Part shown: positions 7,023-16,606 of the stretch, piece after piece | How the letters are laid out: the number at the start of each line of letters is the position of its first letter | Numbering within the stretch: position 1 is the stretch's first letter | Source: Castellaniella hirudinis_A | GTDB lineage: Bacteria; Pseudomonadota; Gammaproteobacteria; Burkholderiales; Burkholderiaceae_B | Direction of reading: 5' to 3' | DNA length: 64,000 nt | Assembly (NCBI RefSeq): GCF_047468865.1 | Contig: NZ_JBLGTV010000002.1 | Span: forward strand, 62,001-126,000 | Program-made: the position numbers and the translations under genes | The notes under the pieces: model-generated | Databases searched by the model: none | What the model was told of the DNA's origin: nothing | What the model saw: only the letters and a program-made list of their open reading frames with translations

Positions 7023-8879
7023 TCAAGCCGCGACCGCGGCCTCGCCATCGACGCCGCCATTGGCATGGGCACCGCCCCGGTCATTGCCCACATGCAGCCC
7101 GATCACCGTCCAGCCGGACTGCGGCTGGACGTCCTGATCCAGGGTAAAGGGGATGGCATAGCCCTTGGGATTGAGGGCAAACAAGGGGATCACATCCCGG
7201 CTGTCATCCTGCAAAGCCTGGTACTGGGAAAAATCGAAGGTCTCCGACAGGCGGGTGGCCTTGATCTGGGCGCCGGCCATCAGCAGGTTCGATAATTTCC
7301 AGTAGCCGATGCCCGGGGCAAACAGCGTGCGGCCCCGGTACTCCGGCTTCAAGGCGTGCTTCTCGGCGGGGTCGCCATCCTGCGACAAAGGCAGGCTGAA
7401 CACCTTTTGCTTGCCGAAGTCATCCCGGCCGCGCACCATGATCAGCTGGTTGACATGATCGCGTGTGCCCAGGGCCAGCAGGCGGCCCAGGCCACCGGTG
7501 TCCAGATTGCGCTGCGCATGCTCGGAGACCGGGCTGCCGTGGTAGGTCGGCAGCCCCATCATGCGGGCTTTCGACAAGCTGTACCAGTCGCTGTCGCACA
7601 GGCGCACGGGCACGCCCTGTTCATGCAGGGCCTGGCCGATGGCGCGCGCCACGGGGTTGGCCCCGGCGATCAAGAACCCGACACGGTCGGGTTCGGTCAC
7701 CTTGAGCAACCGCGCCACGGGCCGCGCCGTCAGGCTCTGCAGAATGACCGAGCCGATGATGACCAGAAAGGTCATGGGCAGCAGCTTACCGGCATGCGGG
7801 ACATCCAGGGTTTCCAGCCGCAGCGCGAACAGGGCCGACACCGCCGCCGCCACGATCCCGCGCGGGGCGATCCAGGCGACCAGCGCCCTTTCGCGCCAGG
7901 TCAGTTTGGATCCCCAGGTGGCATACAGGACTTTCAGCGGCCGGCCGATCCACAGCATGCAAGCCAGCACCGCCAAGGCGGGCCAACCCAGGTCGAACAG
8001 CTGGGCCGGCGCCACCCGCGCCGCCAGCAGGATGAACAGGGCGGACAGCAGGATCTGGCTGAGGGTTTCCTTGAATTCGAGAATATCGTGCACGGGCACA
8101 CCGGGCCGGTTGGCCAGCCAGATCCCCATCACCGTCACGGCCAGCAGGCCGGACTCGGACTGCACGGTGTTGGACAGCGCAAACGTCGTGAACACAAAGG
8201 CCAACACCGACAGATTGACCAGGGACTCGGGTATCCAGGCGCGCCGCAGCAGGATTTCCAGCAGCCAGCCCATGGCGACCCCGAAACACAAGCCGGCGAC
8301 GGAAGTCGCCCCCAGGGACCACAGGGCATGGCCCAGTGTCTCGTTGGCCCGCAAGGCCATCATCAAGTCATAGGACAGCACCGCCAGGATCGCGCCGATG
8401 GGGTCGATCAAAATCCCCTCCCAGCGCAGGGCATGGGCAACCGGGGCAACGGGCTTGACGGTCTTCAGCAAGGGCGCGATGACCGTGGGCCCGGTCACGC
8501 AGGTGAGCGCCCCGAACAAAATGGCCAGATCCCAGGGAAAATCCAGGAACACATGGACGGCAATCGCGGCCACGGCCCAGGTCAGGATCAAGCCGCCGGA
8601 CACCATCCGGCGCACCACCTGCTTCATCCCCCGGATCTGGTGGAATTCCAGGGTCAGGCTGCCTTCGAACAGGATCACGGCCACCGCCAGGGACACGATG
8701 GGAAACAGCAAGGGGCCAAACAGCGCGTCGGGCTCCAGCCAGCCCGCCACGGGCCCCACGGCAATGCCCGACAGAAGCAGAATCAAAATGGCCGGAACAC
8801 GGATTCTCCAGGCCAGCCACTGGGCCGCCATGGCAATCATGCCAATGCTGGCCAACAGCAGTTCGGGACTAATCGTCAT
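7023..8879 (-). CDS. Sodium/proton (CPA1-type, NhaP-like) antiporter with C-terminal regulatory domain
   Basis: The 618-residue protein has about 12-13 transmembrane helices in its first 390 residues, typical of the Na+/H+ exchanger domain (FEGSLTLEFHQIR near helix 3, VTGPTVIAPLL in the unwound helix, and WIAPRGIVAAAVSALFAL near the end). From about residue 400 it turns soluble: DRVGFLIAGANPVARAIGQALHEQGV resembles a TrkA-N/RCK Rossmann fold, with further cytoplasmic sequence to the end. It probably exchanges monovalent cations for protons in pH or salt homeostasis; the cation cannot be read from sequence. The start overlaps the end of the ClC gene by 11 bases, so the two are likely one transcript. 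Confidence 0.88.
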   Translation of the reverse strand: MTISPELLLASIGMIAMAAQWLAWRIRVPAILILLLSGIAVGPVAGWLEPDALFGPLLFPIVSLAVAVILFEGSLTLEFHQIRGMKQVVRRMVSGGLILTWAVAAIAVHVFLDFPWDLAILFGALTCVTGPTVIAPLLKTVKPVAPVAHALRWEGILIDPIGAILAVLSYDLMMALRANETLGHALWSLGATSVAGLCFGVAMGWLLEILLRRAWIPESLVNLSVLAFVFTTFALSNTVQSESGLLAVTVMGIWLANRPGVPVHDILEFKETLSQILLSALFILLAARVAPAQLFDLGWPALAVLACMLWIGRPLKVLYATWGSKLTWRERALVAWIAPRGIVAAAVSALFALRLETLDVPHAGKLLPMTFLVIIGSVILQSLTARPVARLLKVTEPDRVGFLIAGANPVARAIGQALHEQGVPVRLCDSDWYSLSKARMMGLPTYHGSPVSEHAQRNLDTGGLGRLLALGTRDHVNQLIMVRGRDDFGKQKVFSLPLSQDGDPAEKHALKPEYRGRTLFAPGIGYWKLSNLLMAGAQIKATRLSETFDFSQYQALQDDSRDVIPLFALNPKGYAIPFTLDQDVQPQSGWTVIGLHVGNDRGGAHANGGVDGEAAVAA

Positions 8880-10296
8880 GGGGGGGTTTTCCTTGTTTGA
8901 CAGCGTGCCACCAGGCCCACAGCCAGGCGCCCAACCCTTGGGACCGCACCTGGCGCCAGCTTTTCAACAAGCCATACGATAAATGGGTTTTTTCCTGGCC
9001 GACGGGAATGTCCTGCTGCACTCGAATCCAGGAAGATTTGGCATACGCCAGGCGCTGCTCGGGGTAGACGCTGCGATGGCCGATGATCAGATAGGCGGCG
9101 ATGGCTGCGCCGGACACATACATCGTGCCGATCAGGCTGCCAAACAGCTCCACCCCCATCAGGATGGCCGCCAGCGGGGTATTGGACGAGGCCGCCACCA
9201 CGGACACCAGGCCCACGGCCGCCCCCAACATGGGGCTGATGCCGAACAAATGCGCAAAGGCGTTGCCGGCGACCGCCCCGATCACGAATTGCGGCGTGAC
9301 GATCCCCCCGTAAAATCCGGATCCCAGGGTAATCGCCACCAGCACGGCCTTCCAGAGGAAACCCAGATAGGGCATGGCCTCGCCGCGCAAGGCGCTGTCC
9401 ATCAAAGGCAGGCTCAAACCCAGGTAATCGCTGGGGATGACCAGCACCAGGGCGGCCACCAGCAGGCCGCCCAGCACCGGCAACAGCGGCGGCCACAGGC
9501 GGTAGCGCTGCTGCAGGTAGCGGCACAAGCGGCGCACGGCGTCGACCAGATCGACGAAGACACGCGCCACCAGGCCGCACAGCATGCCGATCAGGATGAT
9601 GCGCAGGAAGATGGACTCGGAATACACCGGCAAGGCCGTGATGTCATAGTGTGCATAGGGCACGCCCATGCCCTGGCTGACTTGGTACGAAGTAATCCCG
9701 GCGATCAGGGCGGGAAACAGAAAATCATGGCGAATCCGGCCGATGGTCAACATTTCCACCCCGTAAATGGCCCCCGCCACCGGCGTGCCGAATACACAGG
9801 CGAAGCCGGCGCTGACCCCGCAGGCCACCATGCGCTGGCGCATTTCACGATTCAGGTGGAACACACGCCCGATCAACGCCGCCAACGACGCCCCCAGGTG
9901 GGAACATGGCCCTTCCTTGCCCGCCGATCCGCCGCCGGCCAGGGTCAGGATGGTGGCCAGGGGCTTGATCAGCATGGTGCGCCACGGCATGCGCCCGCCT
10001 TGGTCGTAGACCGCCGCGAAGATGGAATCCCGCAGACCGCCGGGATTGAGCCAGCGATAGCCGTAGGTCATCAACAGGCCATTGGCCAAGCCGGCCAATG
10101 GCAAGGTGATCCAATAGGCCCAGGCGGGCATCCGCGAAGACTGGTCGATGGAATACAGCAGCGCATGCAGAAAGCTGCTGACCCCGACCCCCACCACCAG
10201 GCCGACCAGCGACGCCAGCACCAGCCACTGCACAACCGTGGCCAGCATGATGGCGGGTTCCAGAAGATTGATTCGTAGTCCGGGCGGTAATTTCAT
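8869..10296 (-). CDS. ClC-family chloride channel/transporter
   Basis: The 475-residue membrane protein shows the ClC anion-pathway motifs: GKEGPCSHLGASLA (with the gating glutamate of the GxEGP loop), the GGIVTPQFVIGAVAGN segment and an AASSNTPLAAILMGVELFGS helix near the pore. Around ten or more hydrophobic helices span the protein; there is no CBS domain. Members are either Cl-/H+ exchangers or channels. Overlap with the downstream Na+/H+ antiporter suggests a joint role in ion and pH balance. The assignment to the family is firm, the transport mode is not. Confidence 0.9.
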   Translation of the reverse strand: MKLPPGLRINLLEPAIMLATVVQWLVLASLVGLVVGVGVSSFLHALLYSIDQSSRMPAWAYWITLPLAGLANGLLMTYGYRWLNPGGLRDSIFAAVYDQGGRMPWRTMLIKPLATILTLAGGGSAGKEGPCSHLGASLAALIGRVFHLNREMRQRMVACGVSAGFACVFGTPVAGAIYGVEMLTIGRIRHDFLFPALIAGITSYQVSQGMGVPYAHYDITALPVYSESIFLRIILIGMLCGLVARVFVDLVDAVRRLCRYLQQRYRLWPPLLPVLGGLLVAALVLVIPSDYLGLSLPLMDSALRGEAMPYLGFLWKAVLVAITLGSGFYGGIVTPQFVIGAVAGNAFAHLFGISPMLGAAVGLVSVVAASSNTPLAAILMGVELFGSLIGTMYVSGAAIAAYLIIGHRSVYPEQRLAYAKSSWIRVQQDIPVGQEKTHLSYGLLKSWRQVRSQGLGAWLWAWWHAVKQGKPPHDD

Positions 10297-10408
10297 CTTG
10301 GCGTGTTTGGCTTCAGTGTCCCGTATCGGCGGTTTTTTTCACAAAGACGCCGAGGATAGATGACACGCGTGCCGGTGGGCGTCGGCAAGACGCCGGCGGC
10401 ACTGCGGT

Positions 10409-11395
10409 TCAGTCATCGCGCGACACGGCCACATGACAGCGGAACGGGTGCTCGGGGCTATCGGGCCGGGCATACCAGGCCTGCGGCTGCTCACAGCCCG
10501 CCGTCGCCCAGGGGCAGCGATCCCGGAAGAAACAGCCGGACGGCAGCACCCGGTTGCCGGGCAGCTCGACCGATGCCGGCGGGCCATCGTCCCGCCATGC
10601 CCGATCCAGCCGGGGCACGGCGTCCAGCAGTTCGCGGGTATAAGGGTGGCGCGGCGTGCGCAGCACAGCGGCCGTGGGGCCTTGTTCCACAATCTGCCCC
10701 AGGTACATGACGGCGACCCGGTCGCACAGATGGCGCACGACCGAGACATTGTGAGAAATCAGAATATACGTCAGTCCATGCCGGCGGCGCAAATCCCGCA
10801 GGAGATTGAGAATCTGCGCCTGGACGGAAATATCCAGCGCCGAAGTGGGCTCGTCCAGCACCATCACATCGGGCCCGGACGACAAGGCCCGGGCAATCGC
10901 GATGCGCTGGCGTTGGCCGCCGGAAAACTCATGCACATAGCGGCCCAGGGTCTCGGGCCGCAGCCCCACCTGCGCGGCCAATTCGGCGGCGCGGGCGCGC
11001 AGTTCCGGCGTCCGGCCGGCCGCCGTCCCGCGCGCCCGGACGACCAGGGGTTCGACGATGACCCGCCACGCGGGCAGCCGAGGATCGAGCGAGGATTGCG
11101 GGTCTTGAAAGACAATCTGGATATTGACGGGCGCGCCATCCGCCCGCGCGGGCCGCCGCACCGCGCCCGCGCTGAGGGGCAGCAGGCCCATCAGCACCTG
11201 GGCCAGCGTGCTTTTGCCGCAGCCGGATTCACCCACGATGCCAAAGGCTTCGCCGCGATGCACCTGCAGATCGACGCCATTGAGCGCATGGGCGGACTGC
11301 GCCACGCGGCCGCGCCAATCGCGCAGGACGGGAAAGCGCACCCGCAGGCCCTGGACATCCAGGGCCAGGGCCTGCGCCGATCCGCCGCCGCTCAT
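10409..11395 (-). CDS. ddpF: Dipeptide ABC transporter ATP-binding protein (DdpF/DppF-like)
   Basis: The 328-residue ATPase has Walker A (GESGCGKST), the signature FSGGQRQRIAIARAL, Walker B (VMVLDEPTSALD) and a switch histidine (ILISHN). The C-terminus holds the oligopeptide-transporter extension with HPYTRELLDAVP and a Cys-containing FFRDRCPWA-type segment that in relatives can bind an Fe-S cluster. The start is the ATG overlapping the previous gene's stop (ATGA); a longer in-frame upstream reading is out of keeping with the family. Last gene of the ddp-like operon; it powers inner-membrane import of D-Ala-D-Ala or similar dipeptides. Confidence 0.9.
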   Translation of the reverse strand: MSGGGSAQALALDVQGLRVRFPVLRDWRGRVAQSAHALNGVDLQVHRGEAFGIVGESGCGKSTLAQVLMGLLPLSAGAVRRPARADGAPVNIQIVFQDPQSSLDPRLPAWRVIVEPLVVRARGTAAGRTPELRARAAELAAQVGLRPETLGRYVHEFSGGQRQRIAIARALSSGPDVMVLDEPTSALDISVQAQILNLLRDLRRRHGLTYILISHNVSVVRHLCDRVAVMYLGQIVEQGPTAAVLRTPRHPYTRELLDAVPRLDRAWRDDGPPASVELPGNRVLPSGCFFRDRCPWATAGCEQPQAWYARPDSPEHPFRCHVAVSRDD

Positions 11396-12462
11396 ATCCC
11401 GCCTCCGGGCAGTGGATGCCAGCACGCCAGCTGGCGATCCCCGCCCATCGAACCGGGGGCGGAGCCATCGTGGCGCGGATCGGCGCCAGCCGGCGCAATG
11501 CCGCCCGGCGCGGCGTCGGACGCGGCGGCCAGCGGATGCAGCGTGGGGCGCACCCGACAGGCCGCGTCGGCATAAGCGCAGCGGTCGTAGAACAAACAGC
11601 CCGCCGGGGGGTGGCGCAGATCCGGCACCTGGCCCGGGATGGCCGCCAGGGCGGCGCCGGGCTCGGCCCCTTCCGGCAAGCCATCCAGCAAACCCTTGGT
11701 GTAAGGATGGCGCGGATCCCGCAGGACATCCCGCGTGGGGCCTTGCTCGACCACGGCGCCGGCATACATGACGTAGACCCGGTCGCACAGCTGCGAGACC
11801 ACGGCCATGTCGTGCGTGATGAACAAAATGGCCGTCTTGCGGGCGCGGGCGTGATGGCGCAATAGCTGCAGCACCTGGCGCTGCACCGTGACGTCCAGGG
11901 CCGTGGTGGGTTCATCGGCAATCAGCAGATCCGGCTGGCAGGAAAACGCCATGGCCACCATGACGCGCTGGCGCATCCCCCCGGACAGCTCGAAGGGATA
12001 GGCCCGCAGCACCTGGGCGGGATCGGGGATCATCATTTCGCGCAGCAGGGATTCGGCCTGCGCCAGGGCCTCGCGCCGCCCCAGGCCGCGCTGGTGCACC
12101 CGCAGCACGCCGGCCATCTGGTCGCCGATCCGGCGCGTGGGGTTCAGGGCGGTCATGGGCTCCTGGAAAATCATGGCGGCGCGCCGGCCGCGCCACTGGC
12201 GCAAGACGGCCTCGGGCGCCGCCAGGACATCCTCGCCCTTCAGGCGCGCGCAGCCTTGCAGGACGCGATAGCCGCCGGGCGGCAACAGGCGCAGGGCCGT
12301 CATGGCGGTGACCGACTTGCCCGAGCCGGACTCGCCCACGACACCCACGATCTCGCCCGGCAGCACCCGCAGGCTGACGCCGTTGAGCGCCTGCACCGTC
12401 CCGCCGAACACCGGAAAGGCCAATGAAAGATTCTGGATGTCGAGAATGGGTTCCGGCGGCAT
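11392..12462 (-). CDS. ddpD: Dipeptide ABC transporter ATP-binding protein (DdpD/DppD-like)
   Basis: The 356-residue ATPase carries Walker A (GESGSGKSV), signature LSGGMRQRVMVAMAF, Walker B (LLIADEPTTALD) and the HDMAVV switch region. Its tail has the OppD/DppD-type HPYTKGLLDGLPEG and GCLFYDRCAYA motifs. It pairs with the DdpF-like ATPase encoded immediately downstream (ATGA overlap) and begins at an ATG that shares one base with the stop of the permease upstream (TAATG). The tight overlaps argue for one translationally coupled unit. Confidence 0.9.
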   Translation of the reverse strand: MPPEPILDIQNLSLAFPVFGGTVQALNGVSLRVLPGEIVGVVGESGSGKSVTAMTALRLLPPGGYRVLQGCARLKGEDVLAAPEAVLRQWRGRRAAMIFQEPMTALNPTRRIGDQMAGVLRVHQRGLGRREALAQAESLLREMMIPDPAQVLRAYPFELSGGMRQRVMVAMAFSCQPDLLIADEPTTALDVTVQRQVLQLLRHHARARKTAILFITHDMAVVSQLCDRVYVMYAGAVVEQGPTRDVLRDPRHPYTKGLLDGLPEGAEPGAALAAIPGQVPDLRHPPAGCLFYDRCAYADAACRVRPTLHPLAAASDAAPGGIAPAGADPRHDGSAPGSMGGDRQLACWHPLPGGGI

Positions 12463-13295
12463 TATTTCACCCTGGATTTCGGGTCCAGCATGTCGCGCAC
12501 GCCGTCGCCCACCAGATTGCAGGCCAGGGCGGTGATCAAAATGGCACAGCCGGGCATCACGGTGTACCACCATTGATCCAGCAAGTAGTTGCGCCCCGTG
12601 GCCACCATGGCCCCCCATTCGGCCGTGGGCTGCTGCGCCCCCAGGCCGATAAAGCCCAGCGCGGCGGCCATGAGGATGGCACCGCCCACGTCCAGCGTAG
12701 CCTGAACCACGATGGGCGAGGCCGCATTGCGCACGACGTGCCAGCGCACCACATGGCGGCGCGTGGCGCCGAACGTCCAGGCGGCCTGCACATAGGCCAT
12801 TTCGCGGATGCCGAGGGTCTGGCCGCGCGCCAGGCGCACATAAAAGGGGATGCGCACCACGGTAATGGCCAGCATGGCATTGAACAGGCTGGCCCCCAGG
12901 GCGGCGGCCAGCGCCATGATCAGCACCAGCGACGGCACCGACAGGACGACATCCATGGCGCGCATGATCAGGCCATCCAGCCGCCCCCCCAGAATGCCGG
13001 AAAAACAGCCCACGACGGCCCCCGTCACGCTGGCGCACAGGGCCACGAACAGCCCGACGCCGATGGACTGCCGGCCGCCATACAACACCCGGCTGAAGAT
13101 ATCGCGCCCGACTTCGTCCGTGCCGAACCAGTGCTGGACCGAAGGCGGCGCCAGGCGCTGGACGAGATTGATCTGGTCGGGATCGTAGGGGGCGATCCAG
13201 CCCGCCAGCCCCACGGCCAGACACACCGCCAGCAGGATCAGCAACCCGGCCAGCATCAACGGGCTGCGGCGCAGCTGATAGAGAAAGTACGTCAT
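12462..13295 (-). CDS. ddpC: Dipeptide ABC transporter permease (DdpC/DppC-like)
   Basis: The 277-residue permease shows the DppC pattern: an N-terminal membrane helix (LMLAGLLILLAVCLAVGLAGW), a periplasmic HWFGTDEVGRDIFSRVLYGG segment, four to five further helices, and the cytoplasmic EAA loop that contacts the ATPases (around YVQAAWTFGATRRHVVRWHV). It forms the heterodimeric channel with the DdpB-like subunit, whose reading frame overlaps it by 4 bases. Confidence 0.9.
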   Translation of the reverse strand: MTYFLYQLRRSPLMLAGLLILLAVCLAVGLAGWIAPYDPDQINLVQRLAPPSVQHWFGTDEVGRDIFSRVLYGGRQSIGVGLFVALCASVTGAVVGCFSGILGGRLDGLIMRAMDVVLSVPSLVLIMALAAALGASLFNAMLAITVVRIPFYVRLARGQTLGIREMAYVQAAWTFGATRRHVVRWHVVRNAASPIVVQATLDVGGAILMAAALGFIGLGAQQPTAEWGAMVATGRNYLLDQWWYTVMPGCAILITALACNLVGDGVRDMLDPKSRVK

Positions 13296-14314
13296 CCGAC
13301 CCCCCGGATGCGCGGATCCAGCCAGCGGTAGGCCAGGTCAATCAAGAGATTCAGCAGCACATAAGCGAAGGACACCACCACGGCAAACCCCATGACGGCG
13401 GGAAAATCCAGCGCCTGGATGGAATCCACCACATAGGCCCCCATGCCGGGCCAACTGAACACGGTTTCGGTCAGGACGGCCCCGTACAGCAAATCGCCCA
13501 GCGCCAGCCCCAGCACCGTGACCGAAGGAATCATGGCATTGGGCAGGGCGTGGCGCAGCACCACCGCCCAGGCCGACAAGCCATAGGCGCGCGCAGTGCG
13601 GATGTAGTCTTCGGCAAGCTGTTCGAGCATGGACGACCGCACCTGGCGCGCCACCACCCCCAGGTGTACAAAGCTGAGCGTGAGCGCGGGCAGCAGAATG
13701 TGCCGCAAGGCGCTGCGCCACACGGCCCATTCGCCCGCCAGGGCGGCGTCGATCAGGTACAGGCCGGTGACGGCGGGCGGCGGCGCCATCCCCTGGGCCA
13801 GACGTCCCCCGCCGGGCAACCAGCCCAGCTGGCCATAGAAAATGACGATCAGCCCCAGGCCCAGCCAGAAGGCCGGGGTGGAAATCCCGGCCACGGCCAC
13901 GGTGCGGGCGATATGGTCGACGAAGCGGTTGCGGTACACCGCCGACAGCACGCCCAACGGAATGCCCAGCAGCGTGGCCAGGCACAGCGCCACCAGGGCG
14001 AGTTCGAGGGTGGCCGGGAAATACGCCGCCAAATCCTGCAGCACGGGCCGATGGGTGCGGATGGAGATGCCCAGATCGCCCTGCAGCAATTGCCCCATGT
14101 AGCGCAGGTATTGCTGGGGCAGGGGCAAATCCAGCCCCAGCTGCGCGCGGATGTGGGCGACGATTTCCGGCGTGGCGCGGTCGCCGGCGATCAGGCGCGC
14201 CGGATCGCCGGGCACCAGGTGCGAAATGGTGAAGGTGATGAGAGATACCCCCAGCACCACCCAGACCAGACTGAACAGGCGCCGGCCCACGACCGGCAGC
14301 CACGTGCCCCGCAT
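13292..14314 (-). CDS. ddpB: Dipeptide ABC transporter permease (DdpB/DppB-like)
   Basis: The 340-residue permease starts with the DppB-type helix (RRLFSLVWVVLGVSLITFTISHLVPGDPA) followed by a periplasmic stretch and five more helices, with the EAA-like loop around DYIRTARAYGLSAWAVVLRHALPNAMIP. Length and the VPGDPA motif are diagnostic of the B-type subunit of peptide and nickel transporters. It lies 13 bases downstream of the binding-protein gene and overlaps the next permease by 4 bases. Confidence 0.9.
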   Translation of the reverse strand: MRGTWLPVVGRRLFSLVWVVLGVSLITFTISHLVPGDPARLIAGDRATPEIVAHIRAQLGLDLPLPQQYLRYMGQLLQGDLGISIRTHRPVLQDLAAYFPATLELALVALCLATLLGIPLGVLSAVYRNRFVDHIARTVAVAGISTPAFWLGLGLIVIFYGQLGWLPGGGRLAQGMAPPPAVTGLYLIDAALAGEWAVWRSALRHILLPALTLSFVHLGVVARQVRSSMLEQLAEDYIRTARAYGLSAWAVVLRHALPNAMIPSVTVLGLALGDLLYGAVLTETVFSWPGMGAYVVDSIQALDFPAVMGFAVVVSFAYVLLNLLIDLAYRWLDPRIRGVG

Positions 14315-14327
14315 GCCGCCGCCCAGC

Positions 14328-15890
14328 CTATTTGCTCATGTCGGCGACGTTGAAGACGCGTTCCAGCATGGGGTTGAAGACGAAGCCCTGCACATTGGCC
14401 CCCAGCCCCGCCTGGTAGTTCTTCTGGTACAGGTAGGCATAGGCGGCATCCCGCATGACCTGATCCTGCACCTTTTTATACAGAACGACCCGCTGGTTCT
14501 GGTCACTGAGCGTGGCGGCCTCGCGCAGCCATTGATCCACCTGGGGGTTGGCATAGAAGGATCGGTTGCCCGCCAGGCCCTTTTTATCGGAGTCGAACCA
14601 ATAGCTGGTGAACATATAGGGGTCGGCGAAGTCCGGGCTCCAGTTGCCGATGGAAATATCGAAATTGCCCTGGCCCAGGTTTTCGCGCAGCGTGGCGTTG
14701 GCCAGTTTTTCGAGCTTGACCGGAATGCCGACCTGGGCGAGGTTGGCCTGCACCGTCAGGGCGATGGGTTCCCAGGCCGGATCCTGGGTGGAATACCGCA
14801 GCATCAGCGGGGTCTTGACCCCGCCGGCCTTGTCCACCAGCGCCTTGGCGGCCGCGACATCCTGCGCGGGCTGCGGCAGGCTGTCGTCGTGCCCCCACAT
14901 GCCTTCGGGGATGGGGCCGCGCATGGGCTTAGCCTGGCCCATCATGATGCCGTCGACAATGCCGTTGTAATCCAGCGCATCCACCACGGCATGGCGCAAA
15001 TCCGCGCTTTGCAGCGGGCCCGTCGCATTGTTGAGGTACAGATACGTGACCCGCAAGGACGGGAATTCGGCCACCTGCACGGCCTTATCCTGCTTCAGCG
15101 CCTGCAGTTGATCCACCGGCAGTTCTTCGGCGACGTCCAGGTCGCCTTTTTGCAGCTGCAGCCGGCGCGCCGAGGATTCGGGCACGATCCTGACGACGAA
15201 CTTATCCAGGATGGGCTTTTTGGTCCCGGCATAGTGCGGGTTGCGTTCGAGCGTCAGGGCCTGGCCCTTTTGCCAGGACACCAACTGGTAGGGGCCGGAA
15301 CCCGCCGTGTTGCCCGACAGCCAGGCATCGGCGTCGTCGCGCTGCATGGCCTTGGGATTGACGATGGACGCCCCGTTATTGGCCAGGGTATATAAAAACG
15401 GCGCAAACGGTTGTTTCAGGGTGAAGCGCACGGTCTTGGGGTCGATGACGTCGACTTGCAGATCGGCGGGGAAGGCTTCGGACGGCCCCTGCTTTTTGGC
15501 CAACAGGCGCTCGAAAGACAGTTTGACGGCCTCGGCGTCCACCGGCGAGCCATCGGAAAACTGCTGGCCATCGGCCAGGGTGAAGGTCCAGACGAGGTTA
15601 TCGGGCGAGGCCGTCCAGCTGGCGGCCAGGTCGCCTTCGACTTCGGTGGAGCCCTTGCCGTCCACCTGCTTGTAGCGCATCAGGCGCTGATAGGCCGGGT
15701 AGGTGACCGTCCAGTCGTTATTGTCGATGGTGACGGCCGGATCCAGCGTCTGGGGGTCGGCCGGCTTGCCGATGACCAGGGTGTCGGCGGGGGTGGCGGA
15801 CCAGGCCCCGGCGGACCAGGCCAGCGCCCCCGCACCCAGCAGGACGGCCATCAAAGCGCGGCACAGGCGAGTCTGAATCATGGATTGCAT
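14328..15890 (-). CDS. ddpA: Periplasmic dipeptide-binding protein (DdpA/DppA-like, SBP family 5)
   Basis: The 520-residue precursor has a signal peptide (charged start, then AVLLGAGALAWSAGAWSA, cleavage near residue 32) and the family-5 fold: TLVIGKPADPQTLDPA at the N-terminus, SWTASPDNLVWTFTLADGQQFSDGSPVDAEAVKLSFERL, and a C-terminal YLYQKNYQAGLG. It would capture dipeptides released in the periplasm and present them to the permease. GGAGA lies 6-10 bases before the ATG. Position directly after the dipeptidase gene, as in E. coli ddpXA, suggests D-Ala-D-Ala as ligand; this is inference from context. Confidence 0.88.
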   Translation of the reverse strand: MQSMIQTRLCRALMAVLLGAGALAWSAGAWSATPADTLVIGKPADPQTLDPAVTIDNNDWTVTYPAYQRLMRYKQVDGKGSTEVEGDLAASWTASPDNLVWTFTLADGQQFSDGSPVDAEAVKLSFERLLAKKQGPSEAFPADLQVDVIDPKTVRFTLKQPFAPFLYTLANNGASIVNPKAMQRDDADAWLSGNTAGSGPYQLVSWQKGQALTLERNPHYAGTKKPILDKFVVRIVPESSARRLQLQKGDLDVAEELPVDQLQALKQDKAVQVAEFPSLRVTYLYLNNATGPLQSADLRHAVVDALDYNGIVDGIMMGQAKPMRGPIPEGMWGHDDSLPQPAQDVAAAKALVDKAGGVKTPLMLRYSTQDPAWEPIALTVQANLAQVGIPVKLEKLANATLRENLGQGNFDISIGNWSPDFADPYMFTSYWFDSDKKGLAGNRSFYANPQVDQWLREAATLSDQNQRVVLYKKVQDQVMRDAAYAYLYQKNYQAGLGANVQGFVFNPMLERVFNVADMSK

Positions 15891-15926
15891 GGTGTCTCCG
15901 TCTTTCAGATGAAGGGTGTCGTGGAT

Positions 15927-16487
15927 TCAGTGTGTCTGGTACACCCGGACCATATCACTCTCGGGCAGTAACGCATATTCTTGCGCATTGGGCAACTCGT
16001 AGTGCCACCACTCGGTGGGGATCGAGTGGAAACCGGCCTGCAGCATGATGCCCAGCAGCAGGTGGCGGTTGCGCTGGACTTCGGGCGGCAGGTCGTCGCG
16101 GTCGTGGTGGGATTGATCGCGCATGTCGTCGAAATCCGTGCCCATGTCCAGCGGCTGGCCGGTGGCTTCCAGCAAAGCCACGTCCACCGCCACCCCCCGG
16201 GTATGGTTGGATCCCTGCGCGGCGTCGGCCACGTAGCGCGGATCGGGCAGGGCCGACCAGAACACCGCCTGAGCCGCAGCGGGCCGGTAGGCATCGTAGA
16301 CCACCAGCATCAGGCCCGCGCGGTGCGCCGCCGACGCCGCCCGCCGCAGGCAGTCCGCCGCCGGCGGGCGCAAGGCGCAGCGCGCCCCGGGCGCATAGAC
16401 GGGCCGCCCCACCAGATTGTCCGGCGTGGCATAAACCAGGGAAACCTGCACCCCGTCCGCCGGGGTGATTTCGATCAAATCCGTCAT
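15927..16487 (-). CDS. ddpX: D-alanyl-D-alanine dipeptidase (VanX/DdpX family)
   Basis: The 186-residue enzyme has the VanX zinc site: SNHTRGVAVDVAL supplies a His and an Asp ligand, and TEWWHYE supplies the catalytic Glu and the third His ligand; the YDAYRP arginine is the transition-state residue of the family. It cleaves D-Ala-D-Ala. Its neighbours are a full dipeptide importer, the DdpX context of E. coli where it allows use of cell-wall D-Ala-D-Ala as a nutrient, rather than a vancomycin-resistance context (no VanH or VanA nearby). The start is the ATG of MTDLIEI; GGAGA precedes it. Confidence 0.93.
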   Translation of the reverse strand: MTDLIEITPADGVQVSLVYATPDNLVGRPVYAPGARCALRPPAADCLRRAASAAHRAGLMLVVYDAYRPAAAQAVFWSALPDPRYVADAAQGSNHTRGVAVDVALLEATGQPLDMGTDFDDMRDQSHHDRDDLPPEVQRNRHLLLGIMLQAGFHSIPTEWWHYELPNAQEYALLPESDMVRVYQTH

Positions 16488-16606
16488 GGAGACTCCGTTA
16501 CTGCCGCGCCCATCGACGGTGCGAGGGCAAAGAACCAATATACCGAATCGCCCGCGATTTGGGGACGGGCCGCCCATTTTGCCGGAAAATCGCCAGCCCG
16601 GCCGTG

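Noticed and set aside
6838..7137. Short frames running through the tRNA-Thr gene on both strands
   Set aside because: Translations of tRNA sequence (for example the LEESNPRPSHYK-type peptide) are a common artefact.
15927..16487. Vancomycin-resistance gene vanX
   Set aside because: The motifs fit VanX, but no VanH, VanA or VanRS partners are present and the neighbours form a dipeptide importer as in ddpXABCDF.
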